The notes beneath the pieces were generated by a model that saw only the letters and a list, made by a program, of their open reading frames with translations, was not told the DNA's origin and made no database searches. Below, in pieces: positions 45,215 through 55,700 of a stretch of 64,000 nucleotides of DNA (the first letter of the stretch is position 1; the number at the start of each line of letters is the position of its first letter). The stretch comes from Triparma columacea. Lineage: Eukaryota; Sar; Bolidophyceae; Parmales; Triparmaceae. The position numbers were made by a program, and so were the translations under genes. Where the stretch lies: positions 1 to 64,000 of the forward strand of contig BRYA01000053.1 in assembly GCA_030267965.1 (NCBI GenBank). Reading direction: 5' to 3'.

Positions 45215-46603
45215 TTAACGGTGAATCTCCATTACCCCCTTTCCACCGTAGCCGGGCTTCGTACCGCCCCGCCCATCGTCGTAAACAGTCCCGGCGAGGT
45301 CTCTAACCAGGCTATACATGTCCTTCGTGAACTTCCAAACGTTTTCCGTCGTCTCGAGAGGGTGCATTACCCCGTACCCTATCTTGCCCGCGGCGATCTT
45401 AGCTACGCCAGTCACTCCTCCCCTCCTCTTGACCTGCCTCTGCAGGATCCTGTACGTCATCTTGAAAAAGAGCTTACCCAGGAGCACATAGAGCTTGATA
45501 AGCTCAAACACTTGCCGGGTGGTTATCTCGACGCCATCGAATGTGTCGGAGTAAGCAGAAACGAGGGACCCGTAAACTTTGTGCACGATCTCGTCCGTGA
45601 TGAGGAGGGGTGGCATGAGGAAGACACTGAGCAGGACGGCGGGGGGGCTCAGCAGGAAAAGCGATATGAGGAAGGAGAGCTTGGGGTTATTGGAAATGTA
45701 GTGCCTTATTGGGTGGTCCGAGTGCGTGAAGGGAGAGAGAAGGATTTTGGAGATCCGCGGCCAGAACACTAGGGGGAGTTTCTTCAGTTTTCGCCTGCCC
45801 TTGCGCGCGCCTGCTCCCGCCGCATTTGAGCCCCCGACCCCCGTCCCCTCCTCCACCTCTTCCTCCTCCTCCTCCTCAACATCCAAGAACTCAACCTCCA
45901 TTTCACCCGAACCCTCCCCCACCCAAGGGTTTACAACCTTACCGTTTCGTACACCGATCATGCCGGCACCCCTACTGTCATACATCTCGTCTACGATCCC
46001 CTCAACATCTACCTTCTCCAGCACAAATCTTGACAATACAATACCCACGCAGCTCAACTCTAAGCCGACCTCAGAAATCTCAACAGCTTCCTCCAAGGAT
46101 AGGCTTTTCATAGCCGCAGAGACGTCTAGAAGCACACCCGGAGAGGAATTAATGAGACCAATCAGAGTGCCCTTGATGTAATCGTACTCCTCGTCAACGG
46201 GAGCGCCACTCTCAATAGCTAACAGCCCATCCACAAGCGACTCGCAATTGTCCTCGCTGTTCAACACGTAATCTGCAGCTGCCTTGAGAGATTCCCCCGT
46301 GGTGTCCAAGAAGTTTAGAACTGTGACGAGATGAGGGGGGTCAGCAAAGGGAAGCAGATAAGAGGAATGAGGAATAAAAGCGATTATTTGGAAAAACTCA
46401 CGAGATTCTCCAACGACTCCACCGTCAGCGGAGGCGATCTTGTCATCCAATGATTCCAATATATGTAAAATGCCGTCAAGCCCTCGTGACAGGTTCTCTG
46501 TAAGTCTGTTCTTCGAGGCAAGAGCGTCGCCTAAATCACCATCAATCGGCTGCGCTGGCGTAGAATCAAAGGAGAAATGGTTGGGAGCTCGGTGAGAGTC
46601 CAT
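45215..46603 (-). CDS. Uncharacterised protein with C-terminal membrane segments
   Basis: CDS is complement of 45215-46320 and 46402-46603 in phase, 435 aa. The N-terminal half is soluble and acidic (LDTTGESLKAAADYVL, VVNPWVGEGSGEMEVEFLD). After a poly-Glu stretch and a basic linker (ARKGRRKLKKL) come two strongly hydrophobic segments (LSFLISLFLLSPPAVLLSVF and adjacent MPPLLITDEIV). The end is a helical region with Tyr and basic residues. No known domain was recognised. Confidence 0.78.
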   Translation of the reverse strand: MDSHRAPNHFSFDSTPAQPIDGDLGDALASKNRLTENLSRGLDGILHILESLDDKIASADGGVVGESREFFQIIAFIPHSSYLLPFADPPHLVTVLNFLDTTGESLKAAADYVLNSEDNCESLVDGLLAIESGAPVDEEYDYIKGTLIGLINSSPGVLLDVSAAMKSLSLEEAVEISEVGLELSCVGIVLSRFVLEKVDVEGIVDEMYDSRGAGMIGVRNGKVVNPWVGEGSGEMEVEFLDVEEEEEEEVEEGTGVGGSNAAGAGARKGRRKLKKLPLVFWPRISKILLSPFTHSDHPIRHYISNNPKLSFLISLFLLSPPAVLLSVFLMPPLLITDEIVHKVYGSLVSAYSDTFDGVEITTRQVFELIKLYVLLGKLFFKMTYRILQRQVKRRGGVTGVAKIAAGKIGYGVMHPLETTENVWKFTKDMYSLVRDLAGTVYDDGRGGTKPGYGGKGVMEIHR

Positions 46604-46699
46604 CTAGGCAATATTTCAGATTTGAGCAAAGTGATGCTCCGAAAAAAAAGGCCTCCGACCTCCAACAAACCAAAGTCCCACACCAACCCATCAACGAAC
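46604..46699. promoter_or_regulatory. Short divergent intergenic region
   Basis: The minus gene starts at 46603. The plus gene starts at 46700, or at 46634 if an upstream in-frame ATG is used. At most 96 bp are shared by two promoters. Confidence 0.45.
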
Positions 46700-48372
46700 A
46701 TGGCACAGGATGAGATTTACGGGACTGTAAGCACGGTTTTACTCTGCCTGAAGTGTATTTCGCAGTTCCTTCACGACCTGCCTAAGAAAAAGGCACCCCC
46801 CACAACGTTGGAAAAGGCTCAGAAGGAGGTTTACAGGGTACTAAGCCTGACTAAAAGGTTCGCAGAGGAGCACCTTCTGAAGCCCAAGAGTTCGGTGGCC
46901 GAACACGACGCAGCGGTCCTGGAACCCTTCGATGAGCTCCTGAGCACCCTCCTGCCCTCGGATGTGTTGTTGTCTTTGAAAGAGAAGTACTGTTTCCCCG
47001 TGGGCGTGAAGAATAGGGAGGCCTCTTACCCTCCCTCTTCCGCGTTGGATTCCAAAATACTGGCAACCCTTGACCCCACGGTTGGCATCAACATCTCAGA
47101 GCAGGTGCTTTTGGACCAGGAGATCAGGCGAATTTTAAATATCCCGCTCGGTCACACCGAATTCTCTTGGCTTGGGGGCGACACACTTACGTCCACACCC
47201 CTCGGACACACCTCTTACAGCTTCCCTTTGGACGGGGACCTCGACCACCCTCTAATTTGCCTGAGGGACATTGTGAGAGATGTTCGGGCCTTTGAGAGAA
47301 CAAAAACGTTCCACAAGTTCCTCCTGAGGGGCGTTATTGCACAAAAGCGCGACGAAAGTGGCGAAGGAGACGGATACTCCAAGGAGAACTACAGTTACGG
47401 TACTACTCCCTACCAGAGTTACACGAAGTTGGCAGAGAACGCTGAGTACAAGACCGCTGTCGAGGCGACTAAAAGTTCCGAAGGCAGGGCGGTCGTGCTC
47501 GGGTCCAGGTGAGGATAGAGGGACGAGAAGTCCAAGAGCATTGAATAAAGTACCATGCTTCTCTACTCACCCCTTCTGTCGTCTCTTTGCTCCTCTCGCT
47601 CCTCTCTTCCCCCCCCCTCAGCCTCGGCCTCATCAATTTTTATATGTCCTTGACACACTCCGTCAAGACGGTTGGTTACGAGATTCTCGAGCCTCTGGTC
47701 GCCAAGGCCTCAAAGTTGAATGCGACCTTCAACAGAAAACCTGAGTTGGCCACCTTTGTCAAGGGCGACTTCATCGACTCTGGATCCACCCCTGATCTCC
47801 AACAGGCCAGGTTGGTCTTCCTCACGTCCATGTGCTGGGATGAAGGTCTGGTCCTCGCCCTCCATAAAAAGCTGATTGGAACACTGAGCGAGGGATGCCT
47901 CGTGGTCGACTACACAAAGAAACTTCAGAAAACCGACTCCTTCAAGCTAGTGGGATCAATCCCTGTTCAATGTAGCTGGAGTGACTCTCAGTGTTTGTAC
48001 TTGTTCAAGAAGACCACCGGAGACTCTATCTCTGCTGTATCTACCCCGAAAACACCTGAGAGGACCGGAGCCAATGCCAAGGACGTTGTGCAGAAGGCTT
48101 CACCCACCGGTTCTGATGCAAGCTGGGAGAAAGTCGAGGGGGAAGTCGAAGCAGAAGAGGAAAACGACGCTAAGGGCGAGGTAAAAGGGGTTGCATCAAA
48201 CCCGGCAGCTCCCGTCTCCTCCACCCCCTTCACCCCCAAAAGAGACGATTATGAAAGTGACATTCCCACAGAGAAGGCCAGTCCCATATCACCCGTTGCA
48301 GCTGCAGGTATTTGCGCTGCTGGAATCGCAATCGGCGCATCGCTGTGGGCTAAAGTCTGGAAAAAGAAATAA
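46700..48372 (+). CDS. SAM-dependent methyltransferase-like protein with C-terminal membrane anchor
   Basis: CDS joins 46700-47508 and 47622-48372 in phase, 519 aa. Splicing creates VVLGSSLGLINFYMSLTHSV, a Rossmann-type motif I with the glycine-rich turn, followed by GYEILEPLVAKASKLN (acidic ligand in strand 2) and GDFIDSG. A later block (ARLVFLTSMCWDEGLVLALH...LSEGCLVVDYTKKL) resembles the order seen in DOT1-like methyltransferases. The last 26 residues are a hydrophobic helix with a basic tip KVWKKK, predicting a tail anchor. The N-terminal half is helical and unassigned. Other in-frame start codons at 46577 and 46634 exist; 46700 (MAQDEIY) gives the least overlap with the neighbouring gene. 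The substrate is unknown. Confidence 0.7.
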
Positions 48373-48462
48373 TAATGCAGCGTAGTCGTAACCCTATTGC
48401 GTCAAAAATTCAAATGTTCTTATCTCTGCTTGGACTGGAAACTGTTGGGATTGGATTTTCCC

Positions 48463-51384
48463 ATGTCCTTTCCACACAAGGCCCCCACGTCCCGACAACT
48501 TAATTTACTTCTGAAAAATGTATCTAAGCACGCATCGGCATCCCTTTCAGCCTCGGAGATTCTCGAATTGAAGGATTTGAGAAACTCCTTGGACGACCTT
48601 ACCTGGTCCCACTGGCTAAGCTTTGCGAGGACGGAGAAGCATCGCCGGAAAAAGAAGAAGAAGGAAAAGGAGGAAAAGGGGAAGGAGAGGAGACTGAAAA
48701 AGGAGGCGAAGAGGGCGGACAAGGAAGATTCCAAGGCCAAGGTAATAACAACGACTCTGCCAATTGTACCAAGTGAGGATGCCTCGTTAATGAAGGTCTC
48801 CAGTATGCAAAGGGAGGCCGAGAGCGAGGCTCGACGCGAGTTGGAGGTCAAGATCGGTGTCCTTGAGGAGGCATTGGCCATGAGCATGGAGGAGATCAAG
48901 GAGAGGGACGAGAGGCACAAGTTTGAGTTGGAGGAGGCAAGGAAAGCGGCAGAAGGGGCCTTGACAGAGCTCACCGCTGTTCGATCGTCGCTGAATATCG
49001 GCGTGGGAGACGACGTCAATAAGGAGGGTGGCGGTGAATATGAGGAATTTTCTGCGCTCTACTTGAGTGAGGTCCCCCCTCCCCCTGCTCCAACCCTCCA
49101 AAGCAGAAAGCCAGCGTCATGGAAGATGGCATCGATCCGTGCGGCCCTCCTCAGACTTAAGTCCGCCGAAGTCGCAGCCGATGCAGCTTGCGCGTCTGCA
49201 AGTGCCATGGCCTCCTTTGTGGAGAGACACGCTCCCATCGACGTGCAGAGGGCACCTGGGATGCAGCAAGTGCTGACAGCGCTCATCACGGCCGCCGATG
49301 CACAGCAGCAATTCACGATGGTCGCAGGATCCGCCGGGGAGCTCATCGAGCCTCTTGTCGAAAGCTTTGAAGAGGTTGATGTTGAAGGGCTTCTTAATTC
49401 GAGTTGGGAGGAATGGGAGGAAGAGAATAGAGCTACTAGTGGGGAGCTTGGCGGTTGTGACGACAGTAACAGTAGTAGTAGTAGCAGCGGCGGCGGCAGT
49501 ATCAGCAGTAGCAGCAGCAGCAGCAGCGAAAGCGACAGTAGAGCCAACATCTCATCAGAGTTGGGTTCCGATGGTGATGGGGCCAGCATGAAAGGTGTGA
49601 AGAAGATAAAGAAAATCAAGAAGAAGACAATGAAAAGAGCAGGAATGATAAAGAAGGGGGGGAAGAAGCAGATGAAAATGGGCCCAGGGAAGTCACCACT
49701 GGGGAAGAAGAAGAAGAAGAAGAAGAAAATTGTCAAGAAGGCGGCGGACGAGAGTGACGAGCCCGAGCCACCCAGTGACCTAGTTCCTCCCCCTTTTGAC
49801 TTCTACCCCCCCCTTTGCGCGCTGCAGGGGCGCGTGTCCGAGATTAGGTCGCAGCACGGCTCCCTAAGGTCCTCAGTTGAGTCCTGCTTTGCGGGGGTGG
49901 GGAGGGACCTCGAAACGCTGAACAAGACCTTCGCCGGCGTAATGTGCAGGGTCATGGACGGTGAGAGGGAGGCTGGGGGACAGGAGGAGGAGGAGAGGAG
50001 GAGGAGGAGGACTCCTTCGGGCAGGGGGTCACCGGGGAGGGAAGGACCGAGCAGGAGGGTAGTGAGACAGCAGAGGGAGAGGAGGAGGCAGATGGCGGAA
50101 CCTGGCACGGTCAGAATATGCGCACACGTCAGGCTGGCGAACGAGGGAAAGGTCATCGAGGGACAGACGCCGTCGTACGGGTCGGGAAACCTAAAGATTT
50201 CAGGCAGCTCCCTGGAGCTGGGCATCCTCGGAGGCGGCGACTTGGACATTCTAAGGGTGCGCTACTCTCGCGTCTTCGCTTACCATGGCGGGGGCAGCGA
50301 GGTCGAGCTTTTCTTCAATAGGAACATCGTGGGCGAGGTGCGCCCCGCCGTCGTGCGTTCGGTCAGGGGTGAGGGCGTAGGGACGGTCACAATAATTTCC
50401 GCTGAAGCGGGGGGAGGGGACGGGAACAGGACTCTGCTGGAGGGAGAGGAGGGAGACACGGGTCTAATGTGGGAGATAATGAAAACGGTGTTCGAAGAGA
50501 TTGACTACAACGATGTCAAGAACCACGGGGAGAACAACGCGAGGAACAGGGCATTCTTCGAGAGCTTGAGGGTCAACGTGGAGGCGGTTGAGGTCGGGGG
50601 GGGGAGGGTCATCGACCTTTTACGGGAGGGCGGTGCGAAGGCTCGAAGGGAGCAAACCGAGGAAGGCTTCGAGGATGACAAGGATTGCAAAGGCCGGATA
50701 AGGGTTAATATCCGCTCCACGGAGGACTTCAATAAACTCGTTGGAGTAATCGCTTCCGCGCGGAGCTTGTCCCCGAACATGCACTCGCACATGGTCATTA
50801 GGGTCATGCTGGAGACCGGGGTCGGGAGCGAGAAGGAGGGAGGGGGCGGGGACTCGGATGGGAGGTGGTCGGAGTTCGTCTTTGTCGACATGAGGGTGCC
50901 GAGGGTGGACGCACAGGTCATCCACGGGGAGGACTGGGAGGACGAGGACGAGGGAGGGGTGGATTATGATTGCGAGGGAGGGAGGTACATTGACACATTT
51001 AACGAGCACAAGATGAGAGGGAAGAGAGCCAAGGAAAGCGAGGGGAGGGCAAAGGGCAAGGGCAAAGGCAAGGGCAGGCACAATATGGATTTGCTGTACG
51101 CGCAGGAGGACGTCGCTGCGATAGGCAACATCCTCGAGGGACGAGCTCGGATTCGGGAGGAGAAGAAGGACGACTTTGGCGGCGGCGGCGACCGCTGGGA
51201 GGAGCGCGTTCACGGTTTGCTCGAGACTTCCCGGCTGGCTAGGGAGATTGGAGGGGGGCTTGAGGGGGACGGGGAGGTCAGGTTCTTCGCGCAGATTTGC
51301 GCGGAGAGGTACGACGAGCTGGAGATCAGGGATTCTGCGAGCGTCATGCTAATGTCCAGCATCGCCATGGGGGAGGGCATGTGA
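48463..51384 (+). CDS. Kinesin-like protein with a degenerate motor domain (pseudo-motor)
   Basis: A single-exon gene for 973 aa. Residues 60-180 form a charged coiled coil. A Ser-rich run (about 340-375) and a Lys-rich block (about 380-430) follow. The last 430 residues follow the order of a kinesin motor: VRICAHVRL (start strand), VVRSVRGEGVGTVTI, a Gly-rich loop SAEAGGGDGNRTLLEG where the P-loop GxTGxGKT should be, GLMWEIMKTVFEEI, VNVEAVEV...VIDLL, NMHSHMVIRV at the switch I position and FVFVDMRVP at switch II (normally DLAGSE). All three nucleotide-binding motifs lack key residues, so no ATPase is predicted. Motor at the C-terminus is the kinesin-14 arrangement. First ATG is 48463; the frame is open from TTG 48397. 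It starts 90 bp after the preceding gene. Confidence 0.6.
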   Translation: MSFPHKAPTSRQLNLLLKNVSKHASASLSASEILELKDLRNSLDDLTWSHWLSFARTEKHRRKKKKKEKEEKGKERRLKKEAKRADKEDSKAKVITTTLPIVPSEDASLMKVSSMQREAESEARRELEVKIGVLEEALAMSMEEIKERDERHKFELEEARKAAEGALTELTAVRSSLNIGVGDDVNKEGGGEYEEFSALYLSEVPPPPAPTLQSRKPASWKMASIRAALLRLKSAEVAADAACASASAMASFVERHAPIDVQRAPGMQQVLTALITAADAQQQFTMVAGSAGELIEPLVESFEEVDVEGLLNSSWEEWEEENRATSGELGGCDDSNSSSSSSGGGSISSSSSSSSESDSRANISSELGSDGDGASMKGVKKIKKIKKKTMKRAGMIKKGGKKQMKMGPGKSPLGKKKKKKKKIVKKAADESDEPEPPSDLVPPPFDFYPPLCALQGRVSEIRSQHGSLRSSVESCFAGVGRDLETLNKTFAGVMCRVMDGEREAGGQEEEERRRRRTPSGRGSPGREGPSRRVVRQQRERRRQMAEPGTVRICAHVRLANEGKVIEGQTPSYGSGNLKISGSSLELGILGGGDLDILRVRYSRVFAYHGGGSEVELFFNRNIVGEVRPAVVRSVRGEGVGTVTIISAEAGGGDGNRTLLEGEEGDTGLMWEIMKTVFEEIDYNDVKNHGENNARNRAFFESLRVNVEAVEVGGGRVIDLLREGGAKARREQTEEGFEDDKDCKGRIRVNIRSTEDFNKLVGVIASARSLSPNMHSHMVIRVMLETGVGSEKEGGGGDSDGRWSEFVFVDMRVPRVDAQVIHGEDWEDEDEGGVDYDCEGGRYIDTFNEHKMRGKRAKESEGRAKGKGKGKGRHNMDLLYAQEDVAAIGNILEGRARIREEKKDDFGGGGDRWEERVHGLLETSRLAREIGGGLEGDGEVRFFAQICAERYDELEIRDSASVMLMSSIAMGEGM
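49470..49560. repeat. AGC/AGT trinucleotide repeat coding for poly-Ser
   Basis: A run of AGT/AGC codons encodes Ser interrupted by Gly inside the degenerate kinesin gene. In-frame trinucleotide tracts like this change length readily. Confidence 0.85.
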
Positions 51385-51480
51385 GGGGGTGGAGGAGGAA
51401 GAAAGAGAAGGAAACCCTTGAATTTACTGAACACTCCCAGTTATTTGTTACATCTGGAGGGGAAATTCCTCACGCCCTCA

Positions 51481-52452
51481 TCACCCCGATCTGTAGAGGC
51501 CCTCCATCACAACTGTGGGGTCTACGTAGGGCGTGCTTGCGTTCAGGAATGGGGTCTCCTCCACCTTCTTGGTCTTGAACCTCGCCATGTGCCTCTTCCC
51601 AGCAAGCTGCATCCTCCTGCGAGACAGGAGCTCCGCGTACTCGTTTGCTGTCATAACAAGCTGGAAGTCGATGAACTTGTTCGAGGACGGGGTCGCGCCC
51701 CTGAGCTCGTAAAAGCCAGAGTCGAGGGAGGGGATGAAGGTGCCGTGGGGGGTCTGGAGAGGAGAGCGGGAGGCTGGGGGGGGAACATCGGTGGCGCCAG
51801 CCTCCCAGGAGTAAAGGGGGGCGGGGGAGCGTACCTTCTTGCTGGGGGAGGCGGACTTGGGGGTGCTGGCCTTCTTGCCCTTGGACTTGTTAAAGGAGGT
51901 GGAACCGAGGGTCACGCTTTTGCCGGAGGCAGAGGGGCTAGCGACCATACCGGTGGCGGGCGTCCGGACCTGAGGGGTCAGGAAGGGCTGCGGGGAGGTG
52001 GTACTCTTGATCGACTGGCTGGCTTTGGTGGGGCTGGGCCTGGCAGAGGGGCTCGACGAAGGCACACTCTGAATGGCGTGCCTCAGTCTACCCCTCTGCT
52101 TCTCAAAGAGGACAGCGCGACTATCATCGTCATAAAGGGCGAAGAAATCCTCGAGGACGTCGATACGGGCCTCAAACTCAGAACGGAGAGAAGCAACCAG
52201 CTCGTGGTCTTTGGCTTTCAGGGCTGAGTTGAACTTACGGATAGCATCATCGACCTAAATGACGAAGGTAGAAGAGATGGACAGGACAAGGGGGACGAGA
52301 AGTTAAAGATTAGGTTAGCAAGAAAAATTTAGAGAGATGAGTACAGAGCAGTTGCGGGAAAGAAGCCCATGAGATTCACTCACCTCGCGCTGCACGGAAG
52401 AAGCCTTTCCGAGATCTTTCTCTGAGACAAGTGACACCCACTGGAGGGACAT
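51481..52452 (-). CDS. Uncharacterised Ser/Pro/Lys-rich protein
   Basis: CDS is complement of 51481-52254 and 52384-52452 in phase 0, 280 aa from ATG 52452. The N-terminal 95 residues are helical and charged (AIRKFNSALKAKDHELVASL, EARIDVLEDFF). The middle is Ser/Pro/Thr/Lys-rich and probably disordered, with repeated SPSKK/TPKS-type sites that proline-directed kinases could use. The C-terminus has a hydrophobic-basic block (FYELRGATPSSNKFIDFQLV, YAELLSRRRMQLAGKRH). No family was recognised. The stop is 96 bp from the stop of the convergent kinesin-like gene. Confidence 0.72.
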
Positions 52453-52758
52453 TATTTAAAGCGCTGGAAGTCGCGCTGCTGTTAATTGGGTGGAGAAGTT
52501 ACTACTTTGGGGACTCCTTTTCTGGATCTGAATCTTCTTCGCTTCTTCTCTGTCCTCTGCTCTTTTGTGCTGGGAGCCAATTTTGAGACTTGATTTGTGA
52601 AAGAAGGAGCGACAGTTGAAGAGTAATTGTCCGCACAGCAAATCACTACGATATTTGAATCGCTAGCGTAGCTTCACAAACATCCACACGTCTCTCTACG
52701 AAGATATTCATAATACACTCTGCCAACCATAACACATCCTTTAAAGTCTCTCCACAGC
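52453..52758. promoter_or_regulatory. Divergent promoter region, 306 bp
   Basis: It separates the divergent starts of the Ser/Pro-rich protein gene and TRAPPC8. It is moderately A/T-rich with no recognised element or ORF. Confidence 0.5.
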
Positions 52759-55700
52759 ATGACGTCCCCAAGCCCACTCCCACCCACATACACGTCCTTT
52801 CCAATGCTTGTGCTATCGACTCCATCATCCCGCTCTCTAGTACTCCCACGAAATGGTTTTGAAAATAGCGCCATGGGCATGGTGGAGTTTCTCGAACCTC
52901 TTGGCTTGGGGGTGAGGGTGGAGCCTGGCTATCCGCTGCGCAGCATTGGGGGGAAGGTCAAGACGTTTACGACGCTTGACTTGCACTTAATACCCTCCAG
53001 TATGATGAATAGACACAATGCCATCGACTGCACTACGTTGAGGGAACTGAAGGAGGGAGGAAAGGGGGAGATGCAGGAGATGGAAGAGAACGGCAGCGGC
53101 AGCGGCACCAGTAACGGCATCGACGTCGACAGGCCGAAGGCCAGGAGCGTCACGCCAACGGACGAGGAGATATCGGGGGTGCTTCAGAGGGGGACGTTGG
53201 AGGAACTTACGAAGCAGCTCAACACGTTCCCTTGGACGACCCCGGAGACGGCGCCAGAGGATCAGCAGGAGAGGTGAGAGTGCCGAGCCACGATACACTC
53301 ACGAATGAGGACAACAATACCAAAGTAGCAACTAACTTTCTCACCTCCCTTCGCTCCTCCCTTCCTTCCTCTCAGGGGCTGGGAGGTCTACGGTCTCAAG
53401 TCCGCTTGCACTTTGATGAACCGCCAGCTCTTCGGGCTCTACAATTCCCACTCCCTCACCCCCTCCGTCGTCCTCTACCTCCTAACCCCCTCTGACTCGA
53501 TCCGCGACGTTGTCACCACGTCCCTGCCCCGGCCTTACACTGAGGGGTGGCTGAACGGCAAAATGATGAGGAGCGTGTACTTGATCCTCGACTCCGACGA
53601 GAAGAGGGGCAGGGAGAAGGTCGAGGAGTGGAGGAAGGGCTACCCGCACTTGACCTTTGAGTTCGTCGCCTACCAAACCACGGCTCCCGAGGGCGCGGGG
53701 GCGGGCTCCAGGGGCTCTGTTTCAACCCTCTGGGGCTCGGCCCTCCTCGGTCACGACGTTCACGCCTCCACGGTGACGTCTCTTCGCGACTTTCTCGAGA
53801 CAACCGCCCGCACCCACGTCCTCCCCAGCGTTGAGAGGGTAATCTACACGCTGGGGGGAATTGTGACTGACAAGAGGAAGGGGATAAGGAACTTCGTAAA
53901 GGGAATGTTCGGGAGCAGCTCGAGCGGGAGGGAGAACGCGGGGGGGGGGGGGGCTGACGGGGGAAAGGTGAGAATCTTCANNNNNNNNNNNNNNNNNNNN
54001 NCCTCCCCCCCCCCCCCCCCCCAGGTACCGTACTCCCATAGCTCCGTCGAGAGCTGCACCAGCATGCTCGCCTGGAGCCTGATGACCGCCCGCGACTACT
54101 CTGGCGCCATTTCGAACGCCGGCTTCGGCAAGGCCGATTGGGTTCGCTCCCCCACGCTCAAGGCGGGGATTATGGAGCTCGAAGTCTGGGCTCGGTACGC
54201 GGAGCGGAAGGCCAAGGGGGAGAGGTGGGGAGAGGAGATGTCCAGGGGAATTTTCGAGGTTGTTAACACGCTCTGCGCAGGGCTTGAGGGCAGGGGCGAG
54301 GGGTGGGGGGGGAAGGACAGGTTGGTTAGAGGAAAGTGGACCCATGTCAGGGTCAGGATTGCGACCCGGTTCCTGCTGGAGGTCTGCGGGAGATGGGGGG
54401 GGCACTGCGCGCTGGACGGGATGACGGGGGCGGACCTGATGAGGGTCGTGAACGCGGTGGGGGTGGTGGCGAGGCTAGAGACGAGGGTGGTCACGGGGCT
54501 GATGTGGAGCTTGGGGGGGAAGATATGGGGTGGGGTTGGAAAGGAGAGGAAGAGGGGCTTCTACTATATGATGAGCGGATACTGGGAAGGGGGGAGGGAG
54601 GGGGTGAGGAGGGAACTCGAGGGGTGGGAGACGGACGGATGGCGAGGATGGGAGCAAATCTTAGAGCAGGGTGTGTTCCCGGGGGAGGGGGGAGAGGCGA
54701 GAGAGGTGAGAATTGGAAGGGGGAGAATTGTCATTTAAAAAAAGTGCTGTATCACAAGTCCAGTTTCAACCCTAACGCAATACCTTCGGTCGTCACAGAT
54801 AAGGGAGGGATGGGACCACCTCACCACCAAGAGAATCTCTACCCTCGCGGCTTGGGCTTACGAAGAGCCCAGCGTCGACAGGAGGCTGCCCCTCGCTCTG
54901 TACTTGGCGCTACTGAGGCACCACACAGAAAGAATTACCGGTGACACGCAGAGGACCGCGATCAATAGGATCTACGCGCTCGCCTCGAGCGTGGGGGTCA
55001 TCAAAGGGGGATGGCTCAAGGTAGAGAAGGTTGATTGGGGGGAGGAGGCCGAGAAAGGAGGGGCCGAGGGAGCGGGTATGGAGAAGGTGAGAATAAAGTG
55101 GGCAATAAGTGACGAGTTCAAACAGCGCGACAGTTCTAAGTACTAACTCCCATGCAACTATTCGGTCACCGCAGGAGTTCCTAGCCGAAGTCAGTGCCAA
55201 TCCTTCGAACAACAAAGAGTTTTCCAACACCGAGTGGTACATGGATTTCTTCAAACGCCGAAGCAACGAGAAGTACGAGATCTCGCGTTCCAAGTCGCAG
55301 GAGCCCCCCCTCAAGCAGCAAGCTACCGAGGAGACCATCAACGTGAAGGTCAAGGTCAAAAACAGTGCGGGGGGCGAGGTCAGGATCACGGACGTAGAGG
55401 CGGTCGCCATTCTTGAAACGGAGGACGGGACCATTTTCTCCAATAGTGTCATCCCTACAGAAGACCAAGCTGAGGGGGGAAATCAAATGGAAGCTGTCAC
55501 GAGAGAGATGGGAGGCATCACCCTCGATACCCCCACCATGTCAAAGGGATCGTCTACCAAGCCACTCTTCCTTACTTCCAAGACTTCCCTCAACCTGAAA
55601 TCTCGGAGCCACTCCTCCTTCACCCTCTCCCTCACCGCACTCTCCACTGGCAAGCTGACGGTGACGGGCTGGAGATACAAGCTCGCGGGGAACGACGGCA

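Noticed and set aside
53967..54025. Possible frameshift or gene break in TRAPPC8 at the N run
   Set aside because: The Ns lie inside an intron with a GTGAGA donor and CCCAG acceptor, and phases on both sides match.
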